A stretch of DNA of 64,000 nt from Shewanella litoralis (GTDB lineage Bacteria > Pseudomonadota > Gammaproteobacteria > Enterobacterales > Shewanellaceae), in contig NZ_WSRZ01000002.1 in assembly GCF_009828585.1 (NCBI RefSeq), forward strand, positions 186,001-250,000. Direction: 5' to 3'. Made by a program: the position numbers and the translations under genes. Position 1 is the first letter of the stretch. Every line of letters begins with the position of its first letter. Below, one piece after another: positions 37,009 to 44,682 of the stretch. The notes under the pieces were generated by a model. The model did not search any database, was not told the DNA's origin, and saw only the letters and a program-made list of their open reading frames with translations.

Positions 37009-37389
37009 TATGGCCTGCGGCCACTAACGTCGTGGCGCTTCGCCCACACCAGAACAAAAGGGTAAAGCGCATTCTTGTTCATAAATCAGCCTTTGCAAAC
37101 CCTCAGCGTTCCGGCAACATTTTCTGATGAGCGAAAACGTTGCGACGGAAATTTAATCCAGCTTTGGGCCGCGTTTGTAGCCTGCTTCGGCCACCTCTTT
37201 ATGGTAAAGAATGAAAATGCTAACGCTTCAGATGGGGCGTCCCTTCCCCTCTAAAGCTAGCTGGCTCTGATAGGCAGGATGCCTGAATGCCTTGAAGCAC
37301 ATGGATGTGCGTGAAAAGCCATGGCCAGCTCACGTATTCTTTTGTAAAAAGTCTTCAACGGCCTCAAGTTCAGAGTTGAATTTGGGCAC
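37009..37389 (+). repeat. Left flanking repeat of the cassette block
   Basis: The segment 37009-37233 matches the reverse complement of 44722-44946 over 225 bases with few differences. The continuation to about 37389 matches 44411-44610, except for one 53-base insertion on the right side. It carries no convincing gene. A shorter unit, CCCGGCAATGGTTTTGAGCC and the following TATGGCCTG...CACTAACGTCGT, precedes it at 36967 and recurs at 37450 and, reversed, at 44174-44290. Together these fill the gap 36667-37534. Confidence 0.8.
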
Positions 37390-37534
37390 TTCAAGCTGAG
37401 ACATCTAACTCATTTTTGTATAGAAGCTTGTTAGCTACTTTCTTGTCGTCCCGGCAATGGTTTTGAGCCGGGATCCAGGTATTTTGTTCTTTATGGCCTG
37501 AGGGCACTAACGTCGTAGCGCTTGTGATACTCCA

Positions 37535-37920
37535 CAAAGTGTTTTGGGTATCACAAGTTAAGGCTCTGGCGTAGTTCGATTTTTTTTCAGTGATTATTAG
37601 GGACACAGAAATAATATTGAGTAATGCCAAGCTCGAATAAACAAGCTCGAATAAACAGTTAAGAAAGCAGGGGGATATTCACTAAGAGATGGATGGATCG
37701 CAGTTCATTATTGTAATAAATAGCTAACCCAAAAGTGAGTTAGGTAACTTCTATAAAGAGAGTAAATGAACCGCCCTCGGCAACATGCTCCAGCGTTGCT
37801 CTACCCGGAGGGAATGCCATATGTTGATGCCTGGAACATCATTGGTCATTTAGTCGTGTGCGGAGCCGCATGCAGGGTGATGTGTGGGGGCTGGAGGCTA
37901 GATACCTTCGGCTACCCGAT
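37535..37920 (+). mobile_element. Group IIC intron remnant A (3' part)
   Basis: It begins at the common AAGTGTTTTGGGTATCAC and ends exactly at CTACCCGAT, the intron 3' end. Domain VI (GGGGGCTGGAGG...CTACCCGAT) is present with one mismatch. Domain V is split: GAACCGCC and TGTGCGGAGCC are separated by an insertion of about 90 bases that includes a small palindromic repeat. The stop codon of the next minus-strand gene lies four bases beyond the 3' end. The 5' domain I is absent. The tandem AAGCTCGAATAAAC occurs twice. Confidence 0.8.
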
Positions 37921-37924
37921 TAGC

Positions 37925-38275
37925 TTACTGTGAAATATCTTGTGACCATTCTAAGCCAGAAAGATGTACACCTAAACCAATAAAAAAACCAAGTCCAGCT
38001 AGAACAACCATAGCGCCTGTTGATTCAAATAGGGTGCCAATACCATAGCCAATCCCTCCCCAAGCTAAGCTTAATACCACCATTAAAAAAATAGCTATAG
38101 GCTTTATTTGTAAAGCGACTAAAAAAGAAATAAAAACACCTCCGCCCCACCACCAAGATTGAGTGCCTAATCCAATAAATAGTGAAATTAAAGCTACTTC
38201 GCCAAAGAGGATCTTTGAGTTTTCCTCATTAAACTTGGCATTTGAAATCCCCTTTCTAACGTTGTTAAATTCCAT
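37925..38275 (-). CDS. Cassette-encoded small membrane protein, unknown function
   Basis: 116 residues, not recognised. After a charged N-terminal stretch of 25 residues it has three to four membrane segments rich in Gly and Ile (LFGEVALISLFIGLG, WWWGGGVFISFLVALQ, IAIFLMVVLSLAWGGIGYGIG, AMVVLAGLGFFIGLGVHL). It starts at ATG 38275 with AGGGAG upstream on its strand. The stop is four bases from the intron 3' end. The distinct sequence and its position in the array suggest a mobile cassette gene. Confidence 0.7.
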   Translation of the reverse strand: MEFNNVRKGISNAKFNEENSKILFGEVALISLFIGLGTQSWWWGGGVFISFLVALQIKPIAIFLMVVLSLAWGGIGYGIGTLFESTGAMVVLAGLGFFIGLGVHLSGLEWSQDISQ

Positions 38276-38456
38276 TAAATTAAACTCCCTGCAAATATAA
38301 AAGTAAGTTAACGAGACTGTAGAATAACTCTAACAGCCAAATTCAATTAAAAAACGAGCTCCTGAAATCAATCCTAGGCGCTTTTAAGACACTAGGGAAT
38401 GCATTTGGAACTCATAAAATAGGCTGTATTTTTCTTAACAAAGAGTAATTCTACAG

Positions 38457-38519
38457 CCTCAACGCCCAAATAACAGGCTAAAAAGGAGCGAAGCGAACAG
38501 CCCGCTGTTTTTAGTCCTT
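38457..38519 (-). repeat. attC-like site interrupted by intron B
   Basis: Read on the minus strand: AAGGACTAAAAACAGCGGGC, a short middle, then CCTTTTTAGCCTGTTATTTG and GGCGTTGAGG. This is the layout of Shewanella/Vibrio attC sites with an inverted core and a terminal GGCGTT. The other end of the site (TAGCAT next to the gene at 38949) has been moved away by the intron at 38520-38948. Confidence 0.75.
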
Positions 38520-38948
38520 GTGTACGCCCAGCATGGGCATGAACTAATGAGGTGAAACTCCTCTGTAGGAAGGTCACCGTTACTCTTATCAATTAGAGAA
38601 TAACATACTGTTATTAAACGTTAACTACTAGCGAATGGCAAGGGCTTAATCGCGAGGTTTGCTCTGGAGGAGGCCGCTAGCCTCCTTATGATAAAGAATG
38701 CGAGCTGATGAACAAGAATATCATATGAGGCTTAGACTAGAGAGCAGTTAGCAGGGGCTGCCCCGCGAAGTGTTTTGGGTATCACAAGTAAAGGACATTG
38801 GCGTACCTCGACTCTTGTTTTCAGTGATGACTAGGGACGGAGGGAATGCCATGTTGATGCCTGGAGCATCATTGGCCATTCTGTCGTGTGCAGAGCCGCA
38901 TGCAGGGTGGTGTGGGGGCTGGAGGCTAGATACCTCCGGCTACCCGAT
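38520..38948 (+). mobile_element. ORF-less group IIC intron, copy B, nearly complete
   Basis: The 5' end reads GTGTACGCCCAGCATGGGC, then GAGGTGAAACTCC, GCAAGGGCTTAATCGCGAGG and TATCATATGAGGC. These follow in order the domain I landmarks of the Oceanobacillus iheyensis group IIC intron. The 3' end has the domain VI hairpin with a bulged A seven bases from the end and closes with CTACCCGAT. Total length 429 bases with no intron-encoded protein. The 5' strand of domain V (GAACCGCC) has been deleted, so this copy should be inactive. It interrupts an attC, in the opposite direction to the cassette gene, as is usual for group IIC-attC introns. Confidence 0.85.
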
Positions 38949-38954
38949 TAGCAT

Positions 38955-39425
38955 TTATGGGCAGACTGCTATAGGTATAAGTTTATAAAAAGGCAATAAA
39001 TCACCATAAGCACCAATTAATGACCCCAAAATAATTAAGCCAAACCCATATACTTCATCTGATAAACGTTCAGCAGTTTCTTGGACATTATGATCACATT
39101 CAGCATAGCCTTCCCACACCATCTTTAAGCTCGCGCCCTCAGTTTCTTGTAACGCTAAAATTGCATCCGAATTTTTAGACAGAAAATTATGCTTCAAAGT
39201 AAGTAATAAGCCAAAAACAGTAATAATCACCCCTGCTTTTGTAACTAAGGCACTACCAACGACAAAAGAAGCTGAAAAGTATGAGACTAGAAAAATTAGT
39301 ATCGAAAATAGAATTAGCCAAAATCTATTAACCATTGGGCTAACAACTTTTACAATTTTTGTGAGCACAATTATCTTCTTATGAGCAGGAGTTACTATAG
39401 CAACTTTTTTTTCTGTACCAGACAT
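38955..39425 (-). CDS. Cassette-encoded membrane protein, unknown function
   Basis: 156 residues from ATG 39425 (MSGTEKKVAIVTPAHKK), preceded by AGAGGGA; the frame to 39452 is longer by nine. After a basic N-terminal section come two membrane segments (FWLILFSILIFLVSYFSASFVVGSALV, AGVIITVFGLLLTL), a charged stretch (SLKMVWEGYAECDHNVQETAERLSDEV) and a final hydrophobic segment (GFGLIILGSLIGAYGDLLPFY). Not recognised. Its end lies seven bases from the 3' end of intron B. Confidence 0.7.
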   Translation of the reverse strand: MSGTEKKVAIVTPAHKKIIVLTKIVKVVSPMVNRFWLILFSILIFLVSYFSASFVVGSALVTKAGVIITVFGLLLTLKHNFLSKNSDAILALQETEGASLKMVWEGYAECDHNVQETAERLSDEVYGFGLIILGSLIGAYGDLLPFYKLIPIAVCP

Positions 39426-39483
39426 ATTATTCCCTCTTGTGTTACTTATCATAGAAATTGAGCAAAGCTAGTGATTGAATGAG

Positions 39484-39537
39484 TGCTAACAGCTTATTCA
39501 AGGGCAATAAAATTAAAGTCGGCCATTCAAATTATGG
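39484..39537 (-). repeat. attC-like site
   Basis: TGCTAAC at 39484-39490 and ATTATGG at 39531-39537 bound a folded core in which TTATTCAAGGGC faces GGCCATTCAA. It matches the sites at 41316, 42513 and 43795 in layout and length (54-56 bp). Confidence 0.7.
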
Positions 39538-39750
39538 ATTAATAACATCCTACATTTGCTAACTTATTGTTGTAAAGCAGTTTTATTTTACTCATCTGGC
39601 AAATAAAAGCGAGGTTGACATTAAAAGTGGCCCCAAGATTCTACAATAAATAAAAATTTATATATTTCAATGAATTACAAAGCAAACAACAAAAAAACAT
39701 GCCACCCATTTTTAAGCAGCTGTTGCTTGTGGGAGGGCCGACCTCACTCA

Positions 39751-40091
39751 CGAAGTGTTTTGGGTATCACGAGTATAGGCCCTTGGCGTAGCTCGACTCT
39801 GGTTTTAAGTGATGGCTAGGTACGCAGAACAAATATTGAGTAATGCTAAGCTCGAATAAATCTCGAATAAATCTCGAATAAATCTCGAATAAATAGTTAA
39901 GAAAGCAGGATTATATTCACTAAGAGATGGATGGATCGCAGTTCATTATTGTAATAAATAGCTAACCAAAAAGTGAGTTAGGTCATTTCTTTAAAGAGAG
40001 TAAATGAACCGCCTTGTGCGGAGCCGCCTTGTGCGGAGCCGCATGCAGGGTGGTGTGGGGGCTGGAGGCTAGATACCTCCGTCTACCCGAT
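39751..40091 (+). mobile_element. Group IIC intron remnant C (3' part)
   Basis: It runs from CGAAGTGTTTTGGG to CTACCCGAT. Domain VI is intact. Domain V has a 15-base tandem duplication (GCCTTGTGCGGAGCC twice), which should destroy its fold. It carries four tandem CTCGAATAAAT units at 39851-39894. Upstream, about 210 bases (39538-39750) of shared scaffold join it to the attC; the same scaffold is found at D and E. Confidence 0.8.
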
Positions 40092-40100
40092 TATGTAAAC

Positions 40101-40541
40101 TTACATTGAACAGCTGGGTGTACCGCCAGCCACAGCCTCTTTAATTTTATCGAATTCTTTTTCCCAAAACATATTGAGACTAACAACATTAACGGTTGTA
40201 TTACAGTTAGCAGCACCTTGATCTATTTTTACATTTAGAAAATACCCTGCGGCACTGCCAGATGGTGAGTAAACATTATAAGTAGTTGATTGCTCAGTTT
40301 TGGATTCTTTAACCCTATGGTTTAGACCATAACCAGTAGTACCAGAAGTAAATACAAAATCAGGTTTAAAACACTGAGCAAGATAACCTTTAATACGGTT
40401 CTCTGCGACTTCTTTGCTTTCAGAAAAGCACATAGGCTCACTTGGATTACCGTTTGTAATTAGCTCAACTTCAGTTTGCGGGAACATCGCACAGCCAGAT
40501 AAAATTGTGGTTGCTAAAACCAATATTGGAAATTTACTCAT
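40101..40541 (-). CDS. Cassette-encoded lipoprotein, unknown function
   Basis: 146 residues from ATG 40541, with AGAGGA upstream; the frame to 40559 is less likely. Lipoprotein signal MSKFPILVLATTILSGC with the modified Cys at 17. The mature part has four further Cys (CFSESKE, QCFKPDF, NCNTTV, PSCSM), which could form disulfides in the periplasm. No family recognised. Nine bases separate the stop from the intron C 3' end. Confidence 0.75.
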   Translation of the reverse strand: MSKFPILVLATTILSGCAMFPQTEVELITNGNPSEPMCFSESKEVAENRIKGYLAQCFKPDFVFTSGTTGYGLNHRVKESKTEQSTTYNVYSPSGSAAGYFLNVKIDQGAANCNTTVNVVSLNMFWEKEFDKIKEAVAGGTPSCSM

Positions 40542-40556
40542 TACGTCCTCTGTATA

Positions 40557-40614
40557 CATAATGCCTAGTTCACCGCACGAGCGACAGCGAGTCCAGTGCA
40601 GCTACTTGTTAAAT
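40557..40614 (-). repeat. attC site without intron
   Basis: Read on the minus strand: TTTAACAAGTAGCTGCACTG, then GACTCGCTGTCGCTCGTGCGG and TGAACTAGGCATTATG. It has the classical attC form (AACAAG at one end, GGCATTAT at the other, inverted TGCAC and GTGCGG arms). It is the only junction in the array with no intron sequence, and it overlaps the last codons of the HNH gene. Confidence 0.8.
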
Positions 40615-41300
40615 TTCGATTCATGGTGCTCGTAATATGCTGAACTACCTAGCCAATTTGCTACAATATTACCTTCGATTTTTCTGATGAGCACATCCAA
40701 TGCGGGAGTAGTGGAACGTTTTTCGTTTTTCTTGACTACACCGCCAGAGACAAAAACATAACCTTTTTCGAACATATCATCACAACCAGCCTTACACATT
40801 AAGGCAGCGATATTATCAAAATCGAGTTTCTCTGATTTTGAACACTCCGTTCTTTTCTTAATGTGCGCAGCGACCAGAAACTCTAAGGGGTACTCGTTTT
40901 CACAAAGTACACACGTTGCTTGCAGTTGCCCGCCTGAAATGTGCGCTCGAAGGAATGCTTGCTCCTTTCTTGATTTTGTGGTTGAGTCAAAATCTAGATC
41001 CACTTCCTCGCTCAATTTTGGAAGCACAGTTTTTGCTGCGACTGGAGGCGAGCTAGATTCAGTGAATTCGATGTTATTGGCTGAAATAAGAGATGCTGGC
41101 TGTTTGATATCAGGACTGGACATTCTTGCCCCTAGGCCAGATCGTACTAAAGCTTCAAGCTCTTCTTCCGTATCTACATAAATATAGTCAACTTCAAATC
41201 GCGATGGGCTAGCCACATAAGTTCCGTCTTTTTGTTTGTGCGGAAATATAGGCTCGCCTTGGTATTTGCCTCTGGACTTGTAAGCTTTCAATTTACCCAC
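40602..41300 (-). CDS. Cassette-encoded HNH-type endonuclease
   Basis: 232 residues, GTG start at 41300 with GGGAGA upstream. The C-terminal half is an HNH nuclease: CVLCENEYPLEFLVAAHIKKRTECSKSEKLDFDNIAALMCKAGCDDMFEKGYVFVSGG, with a CxxC pair, the AAHIK block holding the catalytic His, and the DNI...LC...C...F.KG end. This form is common in restriction-like and McrA-related nucleases. The N-terminal 110 residues (YIYVDTEEELEALVRSGLGARM) are unassigned. It may act in defence against foreign DNA. The last residues (KFNK) are encoded within the attC. Confidence 0.8.
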   Translation of the reverse strand: MGKLKAYKSRGKYQGEPIFPHKQKDGTYVASPSRFEVDYIYVDTEEELEALVRSGLGARMSSPDIKQPASLISANNIEFTESSSPPVAAKTVLPKLSEEVDLDFDSTTKSRKEQAFLRAHISGGQLQATCVLCENEYPLEFLVAAHIKKRTECSKSEKLDFDNIAALMCKAGCDDMFEKGYVFVSGGVVKKNEKRSTTPALDVLIRKIEGNIVANWLGSSAYYEHHESKFNK

Positions 41301-41315
41301 GCACTCTCCCTAGAA

Positions 41316-41371
41316 ACCTAACAGCTTTTTGAATGGCTAAGTAAAATTAAAGTCGGCCATTCAAATTATGG
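41316..41371 (-). repeat. attC-like site
   Basis: ACCTAAC at 41316-41322 and ATTATGG at 41365-41371 bound an inverted core, TTTTTGAATGGC against GGCCATTCAAA. The site lies 15 bases upstream of the HNH start. Confidence 0.72.
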
Positions 41372-41579
41372 ATTAATAACATCCTACATTTGCTAACTTA
41401 TTGTTGTAAAGCAGTTTTATTTAACTCCTTTGGCAAATAAAAGCGAGGATGCGCGTTAAAAGTGATCTCAATATTCAAGAGGAAATAAAAACAACTATAT
41501 TTCAATGCATTACAAACAAACAACAAAAAACATGCCACCCGTTTTTAAGCAGCTGTTGCTTGTGGGAGGGCTTACCCCA

Positions 41580-41919
41580 CGAAGTGTTTTGGTTATCACA
41601 AGTATAGGCCCTTGGCGTAGCTCGACTCTTGTTTTAAGTGATGACCAAGGACACAGAAAAGATATTGAGTAATGCCAAGCTCGAATAAATAGTTAAGAAA
41701 GCAGGGTTATATTCACTAAGAGATGGATGGGTCGCAGTTCATTATTGTAATAAATAGCTAACCAAAAAGTGAGTTAGGCCATTTCTTTAATGTGAGTAAA
41801 TGAACCGCCCTCGGCAACATGCTCCTGCGCTGCTCTACCTCCTGGATGCATTCAGTCGTGTGCGGAGTCGCATGCAGGGTGGTGTAGGGCTGGAGGCTAG
41901 ATACCTCCGTCTACCCGAT
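41580..41919 (+). mobile_element. Group IIC intron remnant D (3' part)
   Basis: It runs from CGAAGTGTTTTGG to CTACCCGAT. The final T at 41919 is also part of the stop codon of the next gene, so the intron end and the gene end overlap. Domain VI is present. Domain V is split by an insertion of about 50 bases (CTCGGCAACATGCTCC and following) between GAACCGCC and TGTGCGGAGTCGC. The shared scaffold 41372-41579 precedes it. Confidence 0.8.
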
Positions 41920-42494
41920 TATATGCCGCTTTCACAATACTTTGAAATAAATGACTCAATCATTGCGTCGAATGATTTAAATGCAGGATTGTGTGGATGC
42001 GTTCGCCCTTTGAATACATTTTTATCGCTTTTATAAACAGCAAGTGATTCTTTAAAGTTTATACAGCCATTCACATAATCATTATCAGTTCCATAAGCAT
42101 TACCCATTGAAAATAAAGCCTTGGATACCCCCCAATAATCACCATCTTCTTCAAAGGCTTTAGCAGCCAACTCAAAATGTTTAACTGATTTTGATGCTGT
42201 AGGGTCGTACTCATTATGTTTGATATAAAACTCTTTGTGCTCACGGTAACTTCTATTTTTATAAAATAAACCCAGAAACGTATGAGCTTCCGCTATTCCA
42301 TAAATATTTTTCGACTTCTCCAGATCAGCGAGTGCCTCTAGCCCAAGTTTTTCTGCCGCTAAACCTCTGCCTTGAGTTCCCATGAGTTGATACGCGTAAT
42401 TTAATTTCGTCATTGGATCACTTGTATAAGGAACTCCTGCCGCAGCACAGCCGAGCAAAAACAAAGTGATTAGTGAAATAATGGTTAGCTTCAT
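41919..42494 (-). CDS. Cassette-encoded lipoprotein with TPR-like repeats
   Basis: 191 residues. Lipoprotein signal MKLTIISLITLFLLGC, with the modified Cys at 16. The mature part has helical repeats: LNYAYQLMGTQGRGLAAEKLGLEALADLEKSKNIYGIAEAHTFLGLFY, then SVKHFELAAKAFEEDGDYWGVSKALFSMGNAYGTDNDY, consistent with TPR/Sel1-type repeats that bind proteins. Likely anchored in the outer or inner membrane facing the periplasm. Its stop overlaps the intron end. Confidence 0.75.
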   Translation of the reverse strand: MKLTIISLITLFLLGCAAAGVPYTSDPMTKLNYAYQLMGTQGRGLAAEKLGLEALADLEKSKNIYGIAEAHTFLGLFYKNRSYREHKEFYIKHNEYDPTASKSVKHFELAAKAFEEDGDYWGVSKALFSMGNAYGTDNDYVNGCINFKESLAVYKSDKNVFKGRTHPHNPAFKSFDAMIESFISKYCESGI

Positions 42495-42512
42495 GCCAAA
42501 CTTTCCTTAGGT

Positions 42513-42568
42513 GTATAACAGCTCATTGAATGGCAAAGTAAATTTAAAGTCGGCCGTTCAAGTTATTG
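42513..42568 (-). repeat. attC-like site
   Basis: GTATAAC at 42513-42519 and GTTATTG at 42562-42568 bound an inverted core, CATTGAATGGC against GGCCGTTCAAG. Same layout as the other sites in the array. Confidence 0.72.
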
Positions 42569-42867
42569 ATTAATAACATCCTACATTTGCTAACTTATTG
42601 TTGTAAAGCAGTTTTATTTAACTCCTCTGGCAAATAAGAGCGAGGTTGCGCGTTAAAAGTGGCCCCAAGATTCTACAAGAAATAAAAATCCATTTATTTC
42701 AGTTGATTACAAAATAAACAAATTATTCATCGTACTACTTTAGTTTACTTATTAGCCGATTTAACTTAAAAAACTAAAAACCATTGCCGGGTCGACGATT
42801 AAATTAACAACAAAAAAATATGCCACTCATTTTTAAGCAGCTGTTGCTTGTGGGAGGGCCTACCTCA

Positions 42868-43143
42868 CGAAGTGTTTTGGGTATCACAAGTTAAGGCCCT
42901 TGGCGTAGCTCGACTCTTGTTTTCAGTGATGACCAGGGACACAGAAAAATATCGAGTAAATAGTTAAGAAAATAGGATTATATTCACTAAGAGATGGATG
43001 GATCGCAGTTCATTATTGTAATAAATAGCTAACCAAAAAGTGAGTTAGGTCATTTCTTTAAAGAGAGTAAATGAACCGCCTTGTGCGGAGCCGCATGCAG
43101 GGTGGTGTGGGGGCTGGAGGCTAGATACCTCCGGCTACCCGAT
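42868..43143 (+). mobile_element. Group IIC intron remnant E, intact domains V and VI
   Basis: It runs from CGAAGTGTTTTGGG to CTACCCGAT at 43143. Domain V (about 43073-43109) has GAACCGCC, 20 bases in which TTGTGCG-GAGC-CGCA-TG-CAG folds as expected, then GGTGGTGTG. Spacing and pairing equal those of the O. iheyensis group IIC intron. Domain VI follows directly with the bulged A. Domain I is missing, so the copy cannot splice alone. The shared scaffold 42569-42867 precedes it. Confidence 0.88.
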
Positions 43144-43148
43144 TAGGT

Positions 43149-43778
43149 CTACACTAGATCCTTCTTAAAATCATCATACAACTTTTGAACAATAGGCTCT
43201 GAAGCTGCATTTAAAAATTTAACCATTGATTCCTTAGATGAAAATAAATCCTTTAGTTTTATAGAGTATCCTGGGGCAATAGGAGAAATTGGAATTGCAT
43301 TATAAGACCACATAATTTTACCTGAGCTATCGAATAGTTGTGCAGCAATATTAAAGCGAGAATTAAACTCGTCAGAAAAACCATGAACCATTCCTAAAAC
43401 GACAACATTAAGTGTAATAACTAATTTATTTTGAGAATTGCTATCAAAATTAATATTTAGATTGTCAGTTTTTACCTTTTCAATGAATTGATTCTGCACA
43501 ATCTCATTTAGGCTTATATCGTGTTCGTCCATAAATTTTAGCGCAATCTCTCTTACGCCTAGACCGTCACTAGCAGTTCCAGAATAATAATAACTGACAC
43601 CTGTCCATTGTACTTCAACTGTACTTATAGCTGTGAGCATAGAGTTATCGTTTGGACTGGCTTCAAGCTTTATAGTTTGTAACTGATCGAAATTTTCTTT
43701 TTTGAGTTTTACACTTGGAACTGATGAACATCCACTAACAAGAATAATTAAAAGAAGTACTAAATAATGAAATTTCAC
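43149..43778 (-). CDS. Cassette-encoded lipoprotein, unknown function
   Basis: 209 residues. Lipoprotein signal MKFHYLVLLLIILVSGC, Cys at 17. The rest is soluble and beta-rich with TIKLEASPNDNSM, VVVLGMVHGFSDEFNSRFNIAAQLFDSSGKIMWSYN, and a C-terminal helical section that ends EPIVQKLYDDFKKDLV. The layout resembles other envelope-located proteins that act in the periplasm, but I recognise no family. It starts with ATG 43778 after AGGAGAG and ends five bases from the intron E 3' end. Confidence 0.75.
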   Translation of the reverse strand: MKFHYLVLLLIILVSGCSSVPSVKLKKENFDQLQTIKLEASPNDNSMLTAISTVEVQWTGVSYYYSGTASDGLGVREIALKFMDEHDISLNEIVQNQFIEKVKTDNLNINFDSNSQNKLVITLNVVVLGMVHGFSDEFNSRFNIAAQLFDSSGKIMWSYNAIPISPIAPGYSIKLKDLFSSKESMVKFLNAASEPIVQKLYDDFKKDLV

Positions 43779-43794
43779 CGAAACTCTCCTGTAG

Positions 43795-43850
43795 ACCTAA
43801 CAGCTTATTGAACGGCCAAATAAATTTAAAGTCGGCCGTTCAAGTTATTG
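43795..43850 (-). repeat. attC-like site at the start of the array
   Basis: ACCTAAC at 43795-43801 and GTTATTG at 43844-43850 bound an inverted core, TTATTGAACGGCC against GGCCGTTCAAG. Beyond it, 43851 to about 44080, is the same scaffold as in the other cassettes but with no intron end and no gene: the remains of an earlier cassette. Confidence 0.75.
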
Positions 43851-44493
43851 ATTAATAACATCCTACATTTGCTAACTTATTGTTGTAAAGCAGTTTTACT
43901 TTACTCCTCTGGCAAATAAAAACGAGGTTTCGCATTTAAAGTGGACCAAAGATTCAACAATAAATAAAAATTCATTTATTTCAATGTGTTAAAAAGTAAA
44001 CAAATTATTTATCGTACTACTTTGGTTTGCTTTTTAGCCGATTTAACTTAAAAAAATACTAAAAACCATTACAACTGTTTTTGTTTACATTACACACAAC
44101 ATAAAGGTGGGGATTATGGTTCACACAGGATACTTATCCGATATTTTTAAGTCAGTTAAGATGTGCCGTTAGACGCTGGGCGAAGCGCGAAGCGCCACGA
44201 CGTTAGTGGCCGCAGGCCATGAATACAAAACGACCAAACAACAAAAGCTAACACCTGGATCCCGGCTAAAAAGCATTGCCGGGACGACGAGCGGGTTGCA
44301 ACAGGTCTTTTGGCCCGAGTAGAACTTAGTTGAATAAGATAAAAGTGATTAATAAACAATCGCTTATTGGTTTTTCTTGTTTTTGAAAATGAATTTTCAT
44401 TTCTTTAAAAATGCCTAAATTCAACTCCGAAATTGAGGCCGTTGAAGACTCTTTACAAAAGAATACGTGAGCTAACCATGGCCTTTCACGCAC

Positions 44494-44552
44494 ATCTGAC
44501 CCATATGGATATGGGAAATGTCACAATGATGTAGGGAACATCATTGACCATG
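44494..44552 (+). repeat. 59-base palindromic repeat, copy 1
   Basis: It contains CCCATATGGATATGGG and the hairpin CAATGATGT-AGGGA-ACATCATTG. Related shorter forms occur near 37811 and 38838 inside intron remnants A and B. Confidence 0.75.
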
Positions 44553-44623
44553 TGCTTCAAGGCATTCAGGCATCCTGCCTATCAGAGCCAGCTAGTTTTA
44601 GAGGGGAAGGGTCGTTCTTTGGC

Positions 44624-44682
44624 ATCTGACCCATATGGATATGGGGAATGTCATTATGATGTCGGGAACATCATTGACCATG
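44624..44682 (+). repeat. 59-base palindromic repeat, copy 2
   Basis: Same element as at 44494 with a few changes (ATGATGT-CGGGA-ACATCAT). Absent from the equivalent place in the left flanking repeat, so it was inserted after the two flanks separated. Confidence 0.75.

Noticed and set aside
36909-37127. 72-codon frame within the left flanking repeat
   Set aside because: It lies wholly in repeated DNA that recurs reversed at the right flank with changed frames.
38392-38592. 66-codon minus-strand frame between cassettes
   Set aside because: It runs through the attC and into the 5' end of intron B, so it is chance coding.
37009-43850. Repeats at regular intervals as a possible CRISPR array
   Set aside because: The repeats are 54-56 bp attC-like sites and intron remnants hundreds of bases long with genes between, not short identical repeats with spacers. 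No cas gene is present.
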